A DNA stretch of 64,000 bases from Bdellovibrionales bacterium Ga0074139. GTDB taxonomy: Bacteria > Bdellovibrionota > Bdellovibrionia > Bdellovibrionales > Bdellovibrionaceae. The DNA lies in assembly GCA_001464795.1 (NCBI GenBank), contig LNEB01000014.1:124001-188000 (forward strand), given 5' to 3'. The position numbers and the translations under genes are program-made. Below the pieces are notes generated by a model that worked only from the letters and a program-made list of their open reading frames with translations, was not told the DNA's origin and made no database searches. Positions within the stretch are counted from its first letter, which is position 1; every line of letters begins with the position of its first letter. Shown here piece by piece: positions 27,601 to 35,717 of the stretch.

Positions 27601-27961
27601 TCCAAGTGTATTAACAAAGTTAGCACAACTCACTCGTGAGGATGCAGATAAGGCACCATTCGGAGTCGTTAAAGTTGATTCAACTGGGAAAATTTTAATG
27701 TACAATCAGTACGAATCACAAATGGCTGGAGTCGCTGCAAGTGCAGCAGAGGGAAAAAATTTCTTCACTGAAATTGCACCTTGCACGAACAATCGCTTAT
27801 TCTTCGGCAAATTTCAACAAGGCCTACAAAACGGTGAGCTTGATTCTGAATTTGGCTATACTTTCACTTATAAAATGAAACCAACTAACGTCACAATTCG
27901 CCTGATGCACGATAAGTCATCAAAAACGAACTGGGTATTTGTTCAGAAAAAAGCAGCTTAA
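27587..27961 (+). CDS. pyp: Photoactive yellow protein (PYP), blue-light photoreceptor
   Basis: A 124-residue PAS-fold protein that binds p-coumarate through a thioester and is a blue-light sensor in other bacteria. Cys66 in EIAPCTNN matches the chromophore-binding Cys69 of Halorhodospira PYP. Tyr39 and Glu43 (LMYNQYESQMAG) match the hydrogen-bonding Tyr42 and Glu46. Tyr91, Phe93, Tyr95 and Met97 (YTFTYKM) match Tyr94, Phe96, Tyr98 and Met100. KNFF, FYGKF-like FFGKF and the WVFV end are also kept. The Thr50 and Arg52 positions are Ala47 and Val49 here. The ATG lies inside the end of the lyase gene behind a strong AAGGAG (27575-27580). Confidence 0.95.
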   Translation: MSFVDPSVLTKLAQLTREDADKAPFGVVKVDSTGKILMYNQYESQMAGVAASAAEGKNFFTEIAPCTNNRLFFGKFQQGLQNGELDSEFGYTFTYKMKPTNVTIRLMHDKSSKTNWVFVQKKAA

Positions 27962-27974
27962 ACTAGGAGGTTTT

Positions 27975-28349
27975 ATGGAATTTGATCAAACCGAACTTTT
28001 GATGGCTTTAAAAAGCCTCGAGTCTCAGCTTGTTTCTTTGTATGCAGAAAAACAAGAACATGGAGACCCCTCTGCACTTCATGAATCGATTCGAAATCTT
28101 GAGGCTCAACTTTGTGATATGTATGAAGAGCGTAGTCATTGGATTATGTCTCCTGCATCTGCACAAGCAGGCTTAGAAAGCTTAGAAGCTCAAGTCATTT
28201 CATTGACTGATGAAAAAATGGAGCACCAAAAAACAATTGAACGTTATCAACAGGAAATCCAAGAACTCAGACTCAAAGCGAAAGCTTTAGGTGCAGCTGT
28301 TTTTGAAGCTTCTATGTTTGGTAACGATCAATTAAAAAAAGTAGGATAA
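27975..28349 (+). CDS. Small three-repeat coiled-coil protein of the PYP cluster
   Basis: I chose the ATG at 27975, 4 nt after a perfect TAGGAGG, over the longer frame that starts inside pyp. The 124-residue product contains three related units: SLESQLVSLYAEKQEH (14-29), NLEAQLCDMYEERSHW (41-56) and SLEAQVISLTDEKMEH (69-84). They are spaced 27 and 28 residues apart. A continuous coiled coil follows (QKTIERYQQEIQELRLKAKAL), then a short tail. It has no signal peptide or known catalytic motif. The position between pyp and the ligase gene suggests a partner or adaptor of PYP. I know no named family. Confidence 0.72.
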   Translation: MEFDQTELLMALKSLESQLVSLYAEKQEHGDPSALHESIRNLEAQLCDMYEERSHWIMSPASAQAGLESLEAQVISLTDEKMEHQKTIERYQQEIQELRLKAKALGAAVFEASMFGNDQLKKVG

Positions 28350-28352
28350 ATC

Positions 28353-29606
28353 ATGGAACCCTTTGAGCAATTAAAAAAAATAATGGCAGATAAGCTTAAA
28401 TCACCAACTGTTTTTTTTAGTGCCAAAGATAATGACGTGCTTTCGGGTCTTGCTTTGTGGCGCAGGGCCCATGATCGTCGCCATGAATTACGTGATGAAG
28501 GTTATAAAAAAGGAGATCTCTATTTTTGTGAAAAGCCTAATGGGTTTGAGTTTCTTGTCGATTTAGTGGCCTGTATTGTTGGACAGTATCGATTTTTTCC
28601 ATGCCATTCATTGACACCGGAAGAGAAACAAAAATCCATTAAAATGGCAGAAACAAATCCAGAGATCTCTGTATTTTTAGCAACTGGTGGAACAATTAGT
28701 CGAAAGATTGTAGGACTTTCTGAAACTGTGCTGATTCACCAAATGGAAGTTCATTCCAAGATTTTAAATCTCAAGCCTGAGGAACCCAGGCTTTGTACTT
28801 TGCCCTGGACACATAGCTTTGGCTTTGTTCTTGATTTACTCTTAGGAATTTATAATCAGCAAACTCTTATTATTTCTCGAAATTCCAGTGCTCAAGAAAT
28901 ATTGAAGTGTGTTGAAAATTATCAAATACAACATCTCGCCTGTGTACCCAGAGTTTTAGAAGCTTTAAGACAAAGAAACCAAAATACAGACCTATCACAA
29001 GTTCAGGTTCACTTCGGCGGTGCCTACCTATCTAAAGATACCTTAGATTGGGGAAAAACTGCTTTAAAAGAAATCATTGAAGGATATGGCTTAACAGAGG
29101 CAGGTCCAGGAGTACTTATGGATGGAAGACCCGCAGGTTGTGAAGTCCTGTTAAGGCCTTCTAAGTTCAATCAATTACAAGAGCTTTGGGTAAAGACTCA
29201 TTATCCATGTTTTTGGAATAATAAAATAACCTGTGAAGAAGGATTTTTTAATACTTCCGATTTAGCCGTCCAAATTAACGACAAAATTCTGATAAAAGGT
29301 CGCGATTCTGATTTAATCAAAACAACAAATGGACAATGGATCAGTCGTTTTGATTTGAACAATGAAATCAAAACTGCTTTGGGATCCAATTACGTCGACT
29401 ATGATCCAGTGAAACAAATAGTAAAGACAGTTGTTTCGAATCAAAATAGTTATACACATATAGATTCACAAAAAAAAATTAAAAAAATACTCGGCTTTGA
29501 AATTCATATCGAAATCTTTCAAGCCGATAATGAGTTCTGGAAGTCAGTTTCTGAAAGTCGCAAGAAAAGCATTGAAGATCACCTAAAGGATCTTAAAGTT
29601 GCTTAG
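28353..29606 (+). CDS. pcl: AMP-forming acyl-CoA ligase, predicted p-coumarate:CoA ligase
   Basis: An adenylate-forming enzyme of the ANL family, predicted to convert p-coumarate to p-coumaroyl-CoA for loading onto PYP. Visible motifs are a P-loop-like FLATGGTISRKIVG (the usual TSGTTGxPK, altered), FGGAYLSKDT, the A5 motif EGYGLTEAGPG, and the hinge region FFNTSDLAVQIN...LIKGRDSDLIKTTNG. At 417 aa it is much shorter than typical 4-coumarate ligases (~540), with a reduced N-terminal domain. Short PYP-associated ligases are known from purple bacteria. It lies 3 nt after the repeat-protein gene. Substrate assignment rests on context. Confidence 0.85.
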   Translation: MEPFEQLKKIMADKLKSPTVFFSAKDNDVLSGLALWRRAHDRRHELRDEGYKKGDLYFCEKPNGFEFLVDLVACIVGQYRFFPCHSLTPEEKQKSIKMAETNPEISVFLATGGTISRKIVGLSETVLIHQMEVHSKILNLKPEEPRLCTLPWTHSFGFVLDLLLGIYNQQTLIISRNSSAQEILKCVENYQIQHLACVPRVLEALRQRNQNTDLSQVQVHFGGAYLSKDTLDWGKTALKEIIEGYGLTEAGPGVLMDGRPAGCEVLLRPSKFNQLQELWVKTHYPCFWNNKITCEEGFFNTSDLAVQINDKILIKGRDSDLIKTTNGQWISRFDLNNEIKTALGSNYVDYDPVKQIVKTVVSNQNSYTHIDSQKKIKKILGFEIHIEIFQADNEFWKSVSESRKKSIEDHLKDLKVA

Positions 29607-29663
29607 ATAAATTTAATACTAGGCTGGACTGTACTAATTTATAGCTAATGTCGATAATAGATT

Positions 29664-31580
29664 ATGCAGTTTTGGACCGTAGCAAAAATCATAGCTTTAT
29701 CCATAAGCCTTTATTTTTTATGGCGTGCTTTAAAAAAAGTTAAAGCCCAAAAAGATGATATTTCTGAAATAATGAAACTTTCAGAAAACCTACAAATGAT
29801 GACTAATATTGGTGGCTGGCAAGTCGACATTGAAACACAAAAATCGATTTGGACCACTCAAACTTATAAAATTCATGAAATTCCTGAAGGAACACCCACT
29901 GGTGTTGCAATGGGAATAGAATTCTACACTGGAGACGACAAAAAAAGAATTGATCAAGCGGTACATAATTGTATTTTAGGCATTCCATTCAGAGAAGTTC
30001 TTAAATTTAGATCTGCAAAAGGAACTAATAAATGGGTCGAGTGTGCTGGAGAGCCTGTTTATAATAATGAAAACAAATTGTACAAATTGCGCGGCACCAT
30101 TCAAGATGTAACAGAGTCTGTTAATTTAAAAAATCAATTATCTTTAATTCTTAATCACTCACCGGCTGCTGTATATGAATGCTTGAGTAATAAAAATTGG
30201 ACGATGAAATATATTAGTTCATTTATTGAAAAATTGAGTGGCTATCCTTCGACTGATTTTATAAATGACCAGGTTCGATCTTATGCCTCAATTATACATC
30301 CAGAGGATTTAAAATTTGTCTCAAATACAATTTCAAAATCCATAGAATCATTAATAGACTTTGATATTAACTACAGAATCATTACAAAAAGCGGTGAGAT
30401 CAAACAGGTTTGGGAAAGAGGCTCCTTTGAATCCAGCAGTGGAAATCTGATAGGTATTATTTTTGATCAAACCGAGCAAAAAAGTGTCGAACAGATGCTT
30501 ACTGAATCACAAAAAGTCGCAAAATTAGGGAACTGGTCATTTGATCTCAAGACTCAAGAAATAAAATGGTCTCAGCAAATGTATCAACTTTTTCCTGAAA
30601 ATCCTGAACTGGGTCCTCCTTCATTTGAAAAACATAAATCAACTATTCATCCTGATGATCAAGAAAGATGGAGCTCTACTGTTAACGAATGTATTCAAAA
30701 TGGAACTCCTTATAAATTTCGATTCCGTGTTGTTCATCCTGACAAAACTGTTTGGCTAGAAGCCATAGGTAAAGCGACAAAGGATCCGAATGGAAATATC
30801 ATCGCCTTAAATGGAACAGGTCAAGATGTCACTGAAACAGTACAAATTGAGGAATCATTAAACATTCAAAGACTTAAAAATATTCAAACGGCGAAGTTAG
30901 CATCCCTGGGTGAAATGTCAGCTGGAGTTGCTCACGAAATAAATAACCCCCTTGCTATTGTATCTGGAAATCTACAAATTTTACTTTCAAGTGCCACAGA
31001 CAATGAAAAATTAAATAAAAAATTAGAAGTCATGCTTAAAGCCACTGAAAGAATAGCAAAAATAGTTCATGGTCTTAAGAAGTTTGCACGCATGAGTGAT
31101 CAAAATGAAAGAAAACCACAGCTTTTATATCAAATTGTCCAAGAAACATTATACATTTTAGAAATCAAAGCGAAAATGAACCACACACAGTTGACTATGG
31201 AAAACACAAGCCAGTCACTTGTCTTTTGTAATCAACTTGAAATTGAACAAGTTATAATTAATTTAGTAACTAATAGTTTAGATGCCATTAAAAATTTAAA
31301 TGAGAAATGGATTATCATCAGAATCTTTGATCAAGGTCATCAAGTCATATTACAAGTGGAAGACTCTGGATTGGGAATTAGTGCGAGTATTGAGAGTAAG
31401 TTGTTTGATCCATTCTTTACCACAAAACCTGTCGGCGAAGGCACTGGCTTAGGCCTTTCGATCACTAAGGGAATTTTAGATGATCACAAGGCAGAAATAA
31501 GTCTTAATAAATCCTCTGCTAATACTTGTTTCGAAATTCGCTTTCCTGTCCATATCGACGGCCTGAAAAATGCCATTTAA
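29664..31580 (+). CDS. Membrane-anchored histidine kinase with three PAS domains
   Basis: Domain order: a short N-terminal hydrophobic helix (VAKIIALSISLYFLW), three PAS/PAC units (about residues 40-152, 155-272, 275-395), HisKA with the phospho-acceptor His424 in GEMSAGVAHEINNPL, and an HATPase_c domain. The ATPase has the N-box IINLVTNSLDAI, a G1 box EDSGLGIS (about 567) and the FFTTKPVGEGTGLGLSITKG lid. PAS 1 and 3 have the IGGW/LGNW entry typical of the PAS_3 fold. No haem, flavin or bilin site is evident, so a light signal would have to come from PYP. It follows the ligase gene by 57 nt and overlaps the receiver gene by 11 nt. Confidence 0.9.
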   Translation: MQFWTVAKIIALSISLYFLWRALKKVKAQKDDISEIMKLSENLQMMTNIGGWQVDIETQKSIWTTQTYKIHEIPEGTPTGVAMGIEFYTGDDKKRIDQAVHNCILGIPFREVLKFRSAKGTNKWVECAGEPVYNNENKLYKLRGTIQDVTESVNLKNQLSLILNHSPAAVYECLSNKNWTMKYISSFIEKLSGYPSTDFINDQVRSYASIIHPEDLKFVSNTISKSIESLIDFDINYRIITKSGEIKQVWERGSFESSSGNLIGIIFDQTEQKSVEQMLTESQKVAKLGNWSFDLKTQEIKWSQQMYQLFPENPELGPPSFEKHKSTIHPDDQERWSSTVNECIQNGTPYKFRFRVVHPDKTVWLEAIGKATKDPNGNIIALNGTGQDVTETVQIEESLNIQRLKNIQTAKLASLGEMSAGVAHEINNPLAIVSGNLQILLSSATDNEKLNKKLEVMLKATERIAKIVHGLKKFARMSDQNERKPQLLYQIVQETLYILEIKAKMNHTQLTMENTSQSLVFCNQLEIEQVIINLVTNSLDAIKNLNEKWIIIRIFDQGHQVILQVEDSGLGISASIESKLFDPFFTTKPVGEGTGLGLSITKGILDDHKAEISLNKSSANTCFEIRFPVHIDGLKNAI

Positions 31581-31911
31581 AATTTATTACCTTGATGACG
31601 AACCCGAATTATTAGAATTATTTGTCGATTGTTTCTCGGCTCCCGATCGCATGATTAAAATATTTACGGATCATTCAGCTGCAATAGCAGCCATACAAGA
31701 ACTTTCACCAGACTTACTCATTTTAGACTACCGATTACCTAATACGACAGGTGATCATGTGGCCATGTCTGTGAATGCAGAAATTGCTAAAATTTTGATC
31801 ACTGGAGATTTAGAAGTCGTCCCAAAAGCTCATTTTTTGAAGATTTTTAGAAAGCCCTATAATTTAAATGAGCTTCAAGATTTTATTAAAATACGTCAAA
31901 AAAATTGCTGA
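31570..31911 (+). CDS. Stand-alone receiver-domain response regulator
   Basis: A single CheY-like receiver domain of 113 aa with no output domain. The acidic pair is Asp9-Asp10 (YYLDDEP), the phospho-acceptor is Asp53 (LLILDYRLP), the Thr is in LITGD and the Lys is in FRKPYN. The start codon lies inside the 3' end of the kinase gene (11-nt overlap), so it is the cognate partner. Output must pass through protein-protein contact, as with CheY or a phosphorelay. Its stop overlaps the convergent Omp85 gene by 16 nt, closing the PYP cluster. Confidence 0.9.
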   Translation: MPFKIYYLDDEPELLELFVDCFSAPDRMIKIFTDHSAAIAAIQELSPDLLILDYRLPNTTGDHVAMSVNAEIAKILITGDLEVVPKAHFLKIFRKPYNLNELQDFIKIRQKNC

Positions 31912-33179
31912 ACTCCGAGACTTAAATTCATAGTGTCGTTTTTAATGATGGGCTTTGCATAATCAAGCCTAACTACAAACCGATAAAACTTAGGTAGAAT
32001 GATTCTTACACCTGTTCCCACACTTGCTGCATGAATCTGATTAAGTGCAGAAAACTGATCAGCGACCATAGCAAAATCTAGAAAACCAATTGTTTGTATT
32101 AGAAAACTGGGTTTTTGCATAAAAAGATATCTGATTTCTGAGTTGCTCAATCCATAATGGCGAGCTGAAAATCGATTGTCTGCAAAGCCCCTGATTCGGT
32201 CCAGCCCCCCTAGATAATGCCAATACTGAAGCACATCTGTTGTCGTCGATCCTATAAGAATACGTTGAGCCAACTGCCAATCAGGTAAAACTGGCTTATA
32301 GTAGTTAAAACTAATGTCCCCTTGAACAAATGATTCCACTTTCGAATTAAGTGGCTCGGCGTATCCAAAGTAAAACCCCAATAAGGATCCACTCAATGAT
32401 TGCGGATCGCCATTGATGCTACCAAACTCCAGTCCTAATTTAGTTATAAAGAGTTCTGTTTCGGGTGGAAGTGCAAGGTTAGACCCAATTTCATTTAATA
32501 CTTCGTCAGATAGTAATCTTGTGGAAAATTGATCTTTATTGTAATCAATTGAAATTCTAGCAATTTTATCTTTTGCAAATTCTTTAAAGTAATCAGCATA
32601 GATTTTTTCTCTCTCTTGCAGAAAACCATTTTTAATATTAGGCCCACTTGTTTCTTGATCATATTTAATACGAATTCTTTTTGTATTCCAGTACTGTAAA
32701 TCGATCCCCTGATCTTGGCCTAAAAATCTTGGGTTTTTAAACCAAACCACACCGGATCCAGCCCCTTCCAAGTTTTCGTACTGTAAGCCCGCTTCTAAAT
32801 ATTCACCAAAAATATTAGGGTCATAAACACCGACAGTGTATTGTGAAACACCACCACCCGAATTGACTTTTAATATAGGAATGGTTGTCCATTTTTCGGT
32901 GACTTGAACTACGAGTTGTTTATTTTGTAAATCTTGATCAATAAGTTGATAGGTAACTGTTGAAAATAAACCCGTTCTTTTGAGGCGACTGATTCCCTCA
33001 TCAATTTGAACTAAACTTATCTTATCTTGGGGTCTTATTTTTAGCTCACGAAGGATCACGCTACTTTTAGTCTTATGATTGCCAGAAATCTCGATGGAGC
33101 TGACAGTTAGAACTTCTGATAAACAAACTAAGGGTAGAAGAAACAAGAAATTAACAATAAACAGGCTGACTCTTTGCAT
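31896..33179 (-). CDS. Omp85-superfamily outer-membrane protein with one POTRA domain
   Basis: A signal peptide (SLFIVNFLFLLPLVCLSEV region) is followed by one POTRA domain (VSSIEISGNHKTKSSVILRE to LVVQVTEKW) and a C-terminal barrel of about 330 residues. The barrel contains HYLGGLDRIRGFADNRFSAR, a version of the family's RGF-containing loop that folds into the barrel. It ends MNLSLGVQQFF with a terminal Phe. BamA has five POTRAs and TamA three, so this is a short member of unknown cargo, perhaps patatin- or TPS-like transport or lipid handling. It overlaps the receiver gene convergently by 16 nt. Confidence 0.82.
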   Translation of the reverse strand: MQRVSLFIVNFLFLLPLVCLSEVLTVSSIEISGNHKTKSSVILRELKIRPQDKISLVQIDEGISRLKRTGLFSTVTYQLIDQDLQNKQLVVQVTEKWTTIPILKVNSGGGVSQYTVGVYDPNIFGEYLEAGLQYENLEGAGSGVVWFKNPRFLGQDQGIDLQYWNTKRIRIKYDQETSGPNIKNGFLQEREKIYADYFKEFAKDKIARISIDYNKDQFSTRLLSDEVLNEIGSNLALPPETELFITKLGLEFGSINGDPQSLSGSLLGFYFGYAEPLNSKVESFVQGDISFNYYKPVLPDWQLAQRILIGSTTTDVLQYWHYLGGLDRIRGFADNRFSARHYGLSNSEIRYLFMQKPSFLIQTIGFLDFAMVADQFSALNQIHAASVGTGVRIILPKFYRFVVRLDYAKPIIKNDTMNLSLGVQQFF

Positions 33180-33243
33180 AAATAATTAACTCTCTTATCT
33201 CTCAAGTTGTCAACTTTCCTTCGATTTGTGTTAGTGTGATGAA

Positions 33244-33861
33244 ATGATATTTGAACCAATAAATTTACATTTTGATATTCAACAACTTCAACAGCACTTA
33301 AAAGATCATGTGTTGGCCTTCGAGCCCGCTCAACAATCACCTCAATTTGGTGGTTGGTCAGTGCTTTCATCTGATGGTCATTATAAAGATGGTTGGCATG
33401 CTGGTTTTTTAGCCATAAAAGATGGCCTCACTGACGAACAAAAGCTTCAAGCCTTACAAAAATTAGGTGGAAAAAAAACTTCTGAATATGTTGTTCCCAC
33501 AGAAATTTGCACGGGCTACTTAGATGAAGTGATTAAATCTATTATTCAAAATGGCTTTGAACCTAAAAGGGCTCGAATCATTAAGCTATTAGCCCATTCA
33601 GAATCTGTTTGGCATCGGGACTCACCCGATCATATTGACGCTGTTAGATTGCATATTCCTATTCTTACAAATCCGGAATGTTTTTTCGAAATTTCTAAAA
33701 CTGATCGTCAGCACATTCCAGCTAACGGCCAAGCTTATCTAGTCCGAGTCAATCGACTTCACCGGGTTGTGAACCATGGCCCCACTGATCGCTATCATAT
33801 GGTGATGGACGTGGTTGATAACCAAGGAATCAGTCAATTTCATAAACCCATTTCCAACTGA
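33244..33861 (+). CDS. Aspartyl/asparaginyl beta-hydroxylase-like protein
   Basis: A 2-oxoglutarate/Fe(II)-type double-stranded beta-helix protein related to the AspH family. The iron-binding set is visible as the His-x-Asp-like WHRDSPDH, the RLHIPILTNPECFFE strand, and the distal His in LVRVNRLHRVVNHGPTDRYH; the final Arg would hold 2-oxoglutarate. The length of 205 aa suits a single catalytic domain. No signal peptide or membrane segment is seen, so it is probably cytosolic, and its substrate (protein or small molecule) is unknown. It is a single gene. Confidence 0.72.
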   Translation: MIFEPINLHFDIQQLQQHLKDHVLAFEPAQQSPQFGGWSVLSSDGHYKDGWHAGFLAIKDGLTDEQKLQALQKLGGKKTSEYVVPTEICTGYLDEVIKSIIQNGFEPKRARIIKLLAHSESVWHRDSPDHIDAVRLHIPILTNPECFFEISKTDRQHIPANGQAYLVRVNRLHRVVNHGPTDRYHMVMDVVDNQGISQFHKPISN

Positions 33862-33942
33862 CTAAAATTTTGACAGCTTTTAACATGCTTAATCCAATGT
33901 AATCCAGTTCCCCAGGTCCCTGGATTGCACTTCTATCCACCT

Positions 33943-34662
33943 ATGCGATTGCTTTTATTGATCTCACTTTTTACTTCAAATGCCATGGCCATCGTCAATG
34001 GCTCAGTTTTAGACAATGAAGACTACCCTTCAGTCATTCGAATTTTGCAGCTGAGTCCCAAGGAAAATGATTATTCAAAATGTACTGCGACTTTTATTAC
34101 AAAAAAAATTGCTATAACAGCAGGCCATTGTGTATTTGAAAATGACTACGTTTATTGGCACCAATCCAAAGATCAAAAAATTGAAGATATGAATAAAGCC
34201 AAGGTTATAACAAATTGGTATCAACACAATGAAAACCAACTTGTAAACCCCTTGGATGTTGCTCTGATCGAATTTCAAGAAGAAATAGGAACAGTGGAGT
34301 TCAGTATAGATTTCAAACCACGTGCTCATAGCATTTTAAAATACGTTGGCTACGGTTCAGAAAAAAATCCTTTTGTTGATGTGATGGCCTATCTAGAACG
34401 ATGGACTGAGTTTAGAAAAAATTGGGGTCAATCAAAAATTTCAAAGGAAAGTGAAAATCATTATCTGTTACTTTCCAATGAAGCCAGAAGCTTTGCTGCA
34501 TCTGGAGATTCAGGAGCTCCTTTAATTGAAAACGATAGAATTGTAGGAATTTTAAATGCAGCCGAAAGAAATGAAGTGGACGGCGAATACGGCGTTATTA
34601 ATTATGTACTAAGACTCGATCATCCTTTAGTTCAATTTTTAATTGAACCCTATTTGAAATAA
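33943..34662 (+). CDS. Secreted trypsin-like serine protease (S1)
   Basis: The ATG at 33943 starts a compact signal peptide (MRLLLLISLFTSNAMA); the TTG at 33925 is less likely. Cleavage after AMA would expose IVNGS, the trypsin-type mature N-terminus. The triad is His62 (ITAGHC), Asp in PLDVALIEF, and Ser190 (ASGDSGAPL). The S1-pocket position 189 (six before the Ser) appears to be Phe rather than Asp, so trypsin-like specificity is not expected. The mature domain of ~223 aa is full size. A hairpin (34667-34700) follows the stop. Confidence 0.88.
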   Translation: MRLLLLISLFTSNAMAIVNGSVLDNEDYPSVIRILQLSPKENDYSKCTATFITKKIAITAGHCVFENDYVYWHQSKDQKIEDMNKAKVITNWYQHNENQLVNPLDVALIEFQEEIGTVEFSIDFKPRAHSILKYVGYGSEKNPFVDVMAYLERWTEFRKNWGQSKISKESENHYLLLSNEARSFAASGDSGAPLIENDRIVGILNAAERNEVDGEYGVINYVLRLDHPLVQFLIEPYLK

Positions 34663-34666
34663 AAAT

Positions 34667-34700
34667 AGGCCGTCTCGAAATTTTCAGTCAAAGACGGCCT
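34667..34700 (-). terminator. Terminator of the stress operon, possibly bidirectional
   Basis: A perfect 9-bp stem, AGGCCGTCT (34667-34675) and AGACGGCCT (34692-34700), with a 16-nt loop. On the minus strand it is followed by TATTTTTATTT, a good T-tract, so it should end the minus-strand genes 34736-35963. On the plus strand it follows the protease gene with a weaker tail. Confidence 0.75.
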
Positions 34701-34735
34701 TAAAAGACTTTGAACTCCTGTGTATGTATTCAGAA

Positions 34736-35317
34736 CTAAAGAGTTCCAATCCTTGAGTCATTGTCTCGATCTTTAAAAAAAGTTGGCTTCGATGTGTCCC
34801 TGCTCTCTGATGTTACAGATATATCTTCTGCATCAGTGCGCTCTAGACATTCTTTCGCTTTTTTAACTTCCTCAGAAGAGTCAGTATGAACTGACAATAA
34901 AATACCGCCTGTTTTCAAAAAGCCCTCATAGCGCTTGGCTTCATACTCGGGTATTCCCATTCCTATTAAGGCTCCTGTGACTCCACCCACTGTGCCACCC
35001 ACGCCTGCTCCAGCTAATGCTGCCATGATAGGACCTGCTGCAATGAAAGGACCCACACCTGGGATAGCTAAAGCACCAACTCCAACTAATAATCCTAGTG
35101 TTCCACCTACGACTGCACCCGTTCCGGCACCAGTAGCTGCACCCTCAGGAGCTTTTGTTCCTTTAGTATGAGCAAAATCCTGTGAACCTGCTCGGTCAGG
35201 CATGAGGACAGAAATTTCTGATGCGAAAAATCCATCTGACTTTAATGCATCAACAGCAATTTCCACAGCCGTACGAGATTTATAAATTCCTAAAACAGCT
35301 TTACTTTTTCCACTCAT
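34736..35317 (-). CDS. YflT-like general stress protein with glycine zipper
   Basis: Residues ~1-45 (AVLGIYKSRTAVEIAVDALK...EISVLMPD) and ~140-170 resemble the split alpha-beta fold of general stress protein 17M/YflT. Between them is a Gly/Ala-rich stretch (GAATGAGTGAVVGGTLGLLV, then GPIMAALAGAGVGGTVGG) of glycine-zipper type that may insert in or contact a membrane. Proteins of this kind are usually stress-induced. The gene is downstream of the BON-domain gene by 9 nt, and its end is followed by a strong terminator. Confidence 0.72.
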   Translation of the reverse strand: MSGKSKAVLGIYKSRTAVEIAVDALKSDGFFASEISVLMPDRAGSQDFAHTKGTKAPEGAATGAGTGAVVGGTLGLLVGVGALAIPGVGPFIAAGPIMAALAGAGVGGTVGGVTGALIGMGIPEYEAKRYEGFLKTGGILLSVHTDSSEEVKKAKECLERTDAEDISVTSESRDTSKPTFFKDRDNDSRIGTL

Positions 35318-35326
35318 AAAAAACTC

Positions 35327-35695
35327 CTATTTTGTAATTGTTAACTCATTTGTGACCTTTGACGCCCCAGCAACGGAGTTGGCAAATTTCATTATGCTGT
35401 TCTGTTCAAATAAAGAACGAACAGGACCTTTCAATACAACACTTCCATTGGTCGTAATGATTTTAACGTTTTGTGCATAAGTAGAAAAATTCTTCTGCTT
35501 CATAATTTCACGCCGAATCTGTGCTGTAATCTGCATATCATTTTCGCTATTACTTTGTTGATCAGAAGTTAGTATTCCCACATTGGGATTTCCTTTATTA
35601 AAGTCTGAATTATCTGTGTTTGTCTGAGCAAAAAGTGCGAGCCCGAATGAGACAAACATGATCGACATTAATATAATGTTACTTTTTATTTTCAT
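35327..35695 (-). CDS. BON-domain periplasmic protein (OsmY-like)
   Basis: The product has a signal peptide (MKIKSNIILMSIMFVSFGLA) and a single BON domain (TAQIRREIMKQKNFSTYAQN to VVLKGPVRSLFEQ, then VTNELTITK). BON domains are found in osmotic-shock proteins and are thought to bind phospholipid membranes. I prefer the ATG at 35695; a GTG four codons upstream (35707) is also in frame. It lies between the two other small stress-type genes on the same strand. Confidence 0.78.
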   Translation of the reverse strand: MKIKSNIILMSIMFVSFGLALFAQTNTDNSDFNKGNPNVGILTSDQQSNSENDMQITAQIRREIMKQKNFSTYAQNVKIITTNGSVVLKGPVRSLFEQNSIMKFANSVAGASKVTNELTITK

Positions 35696-35717
35696 AGAGA
35701 CCCACACTTTCTAGCAA

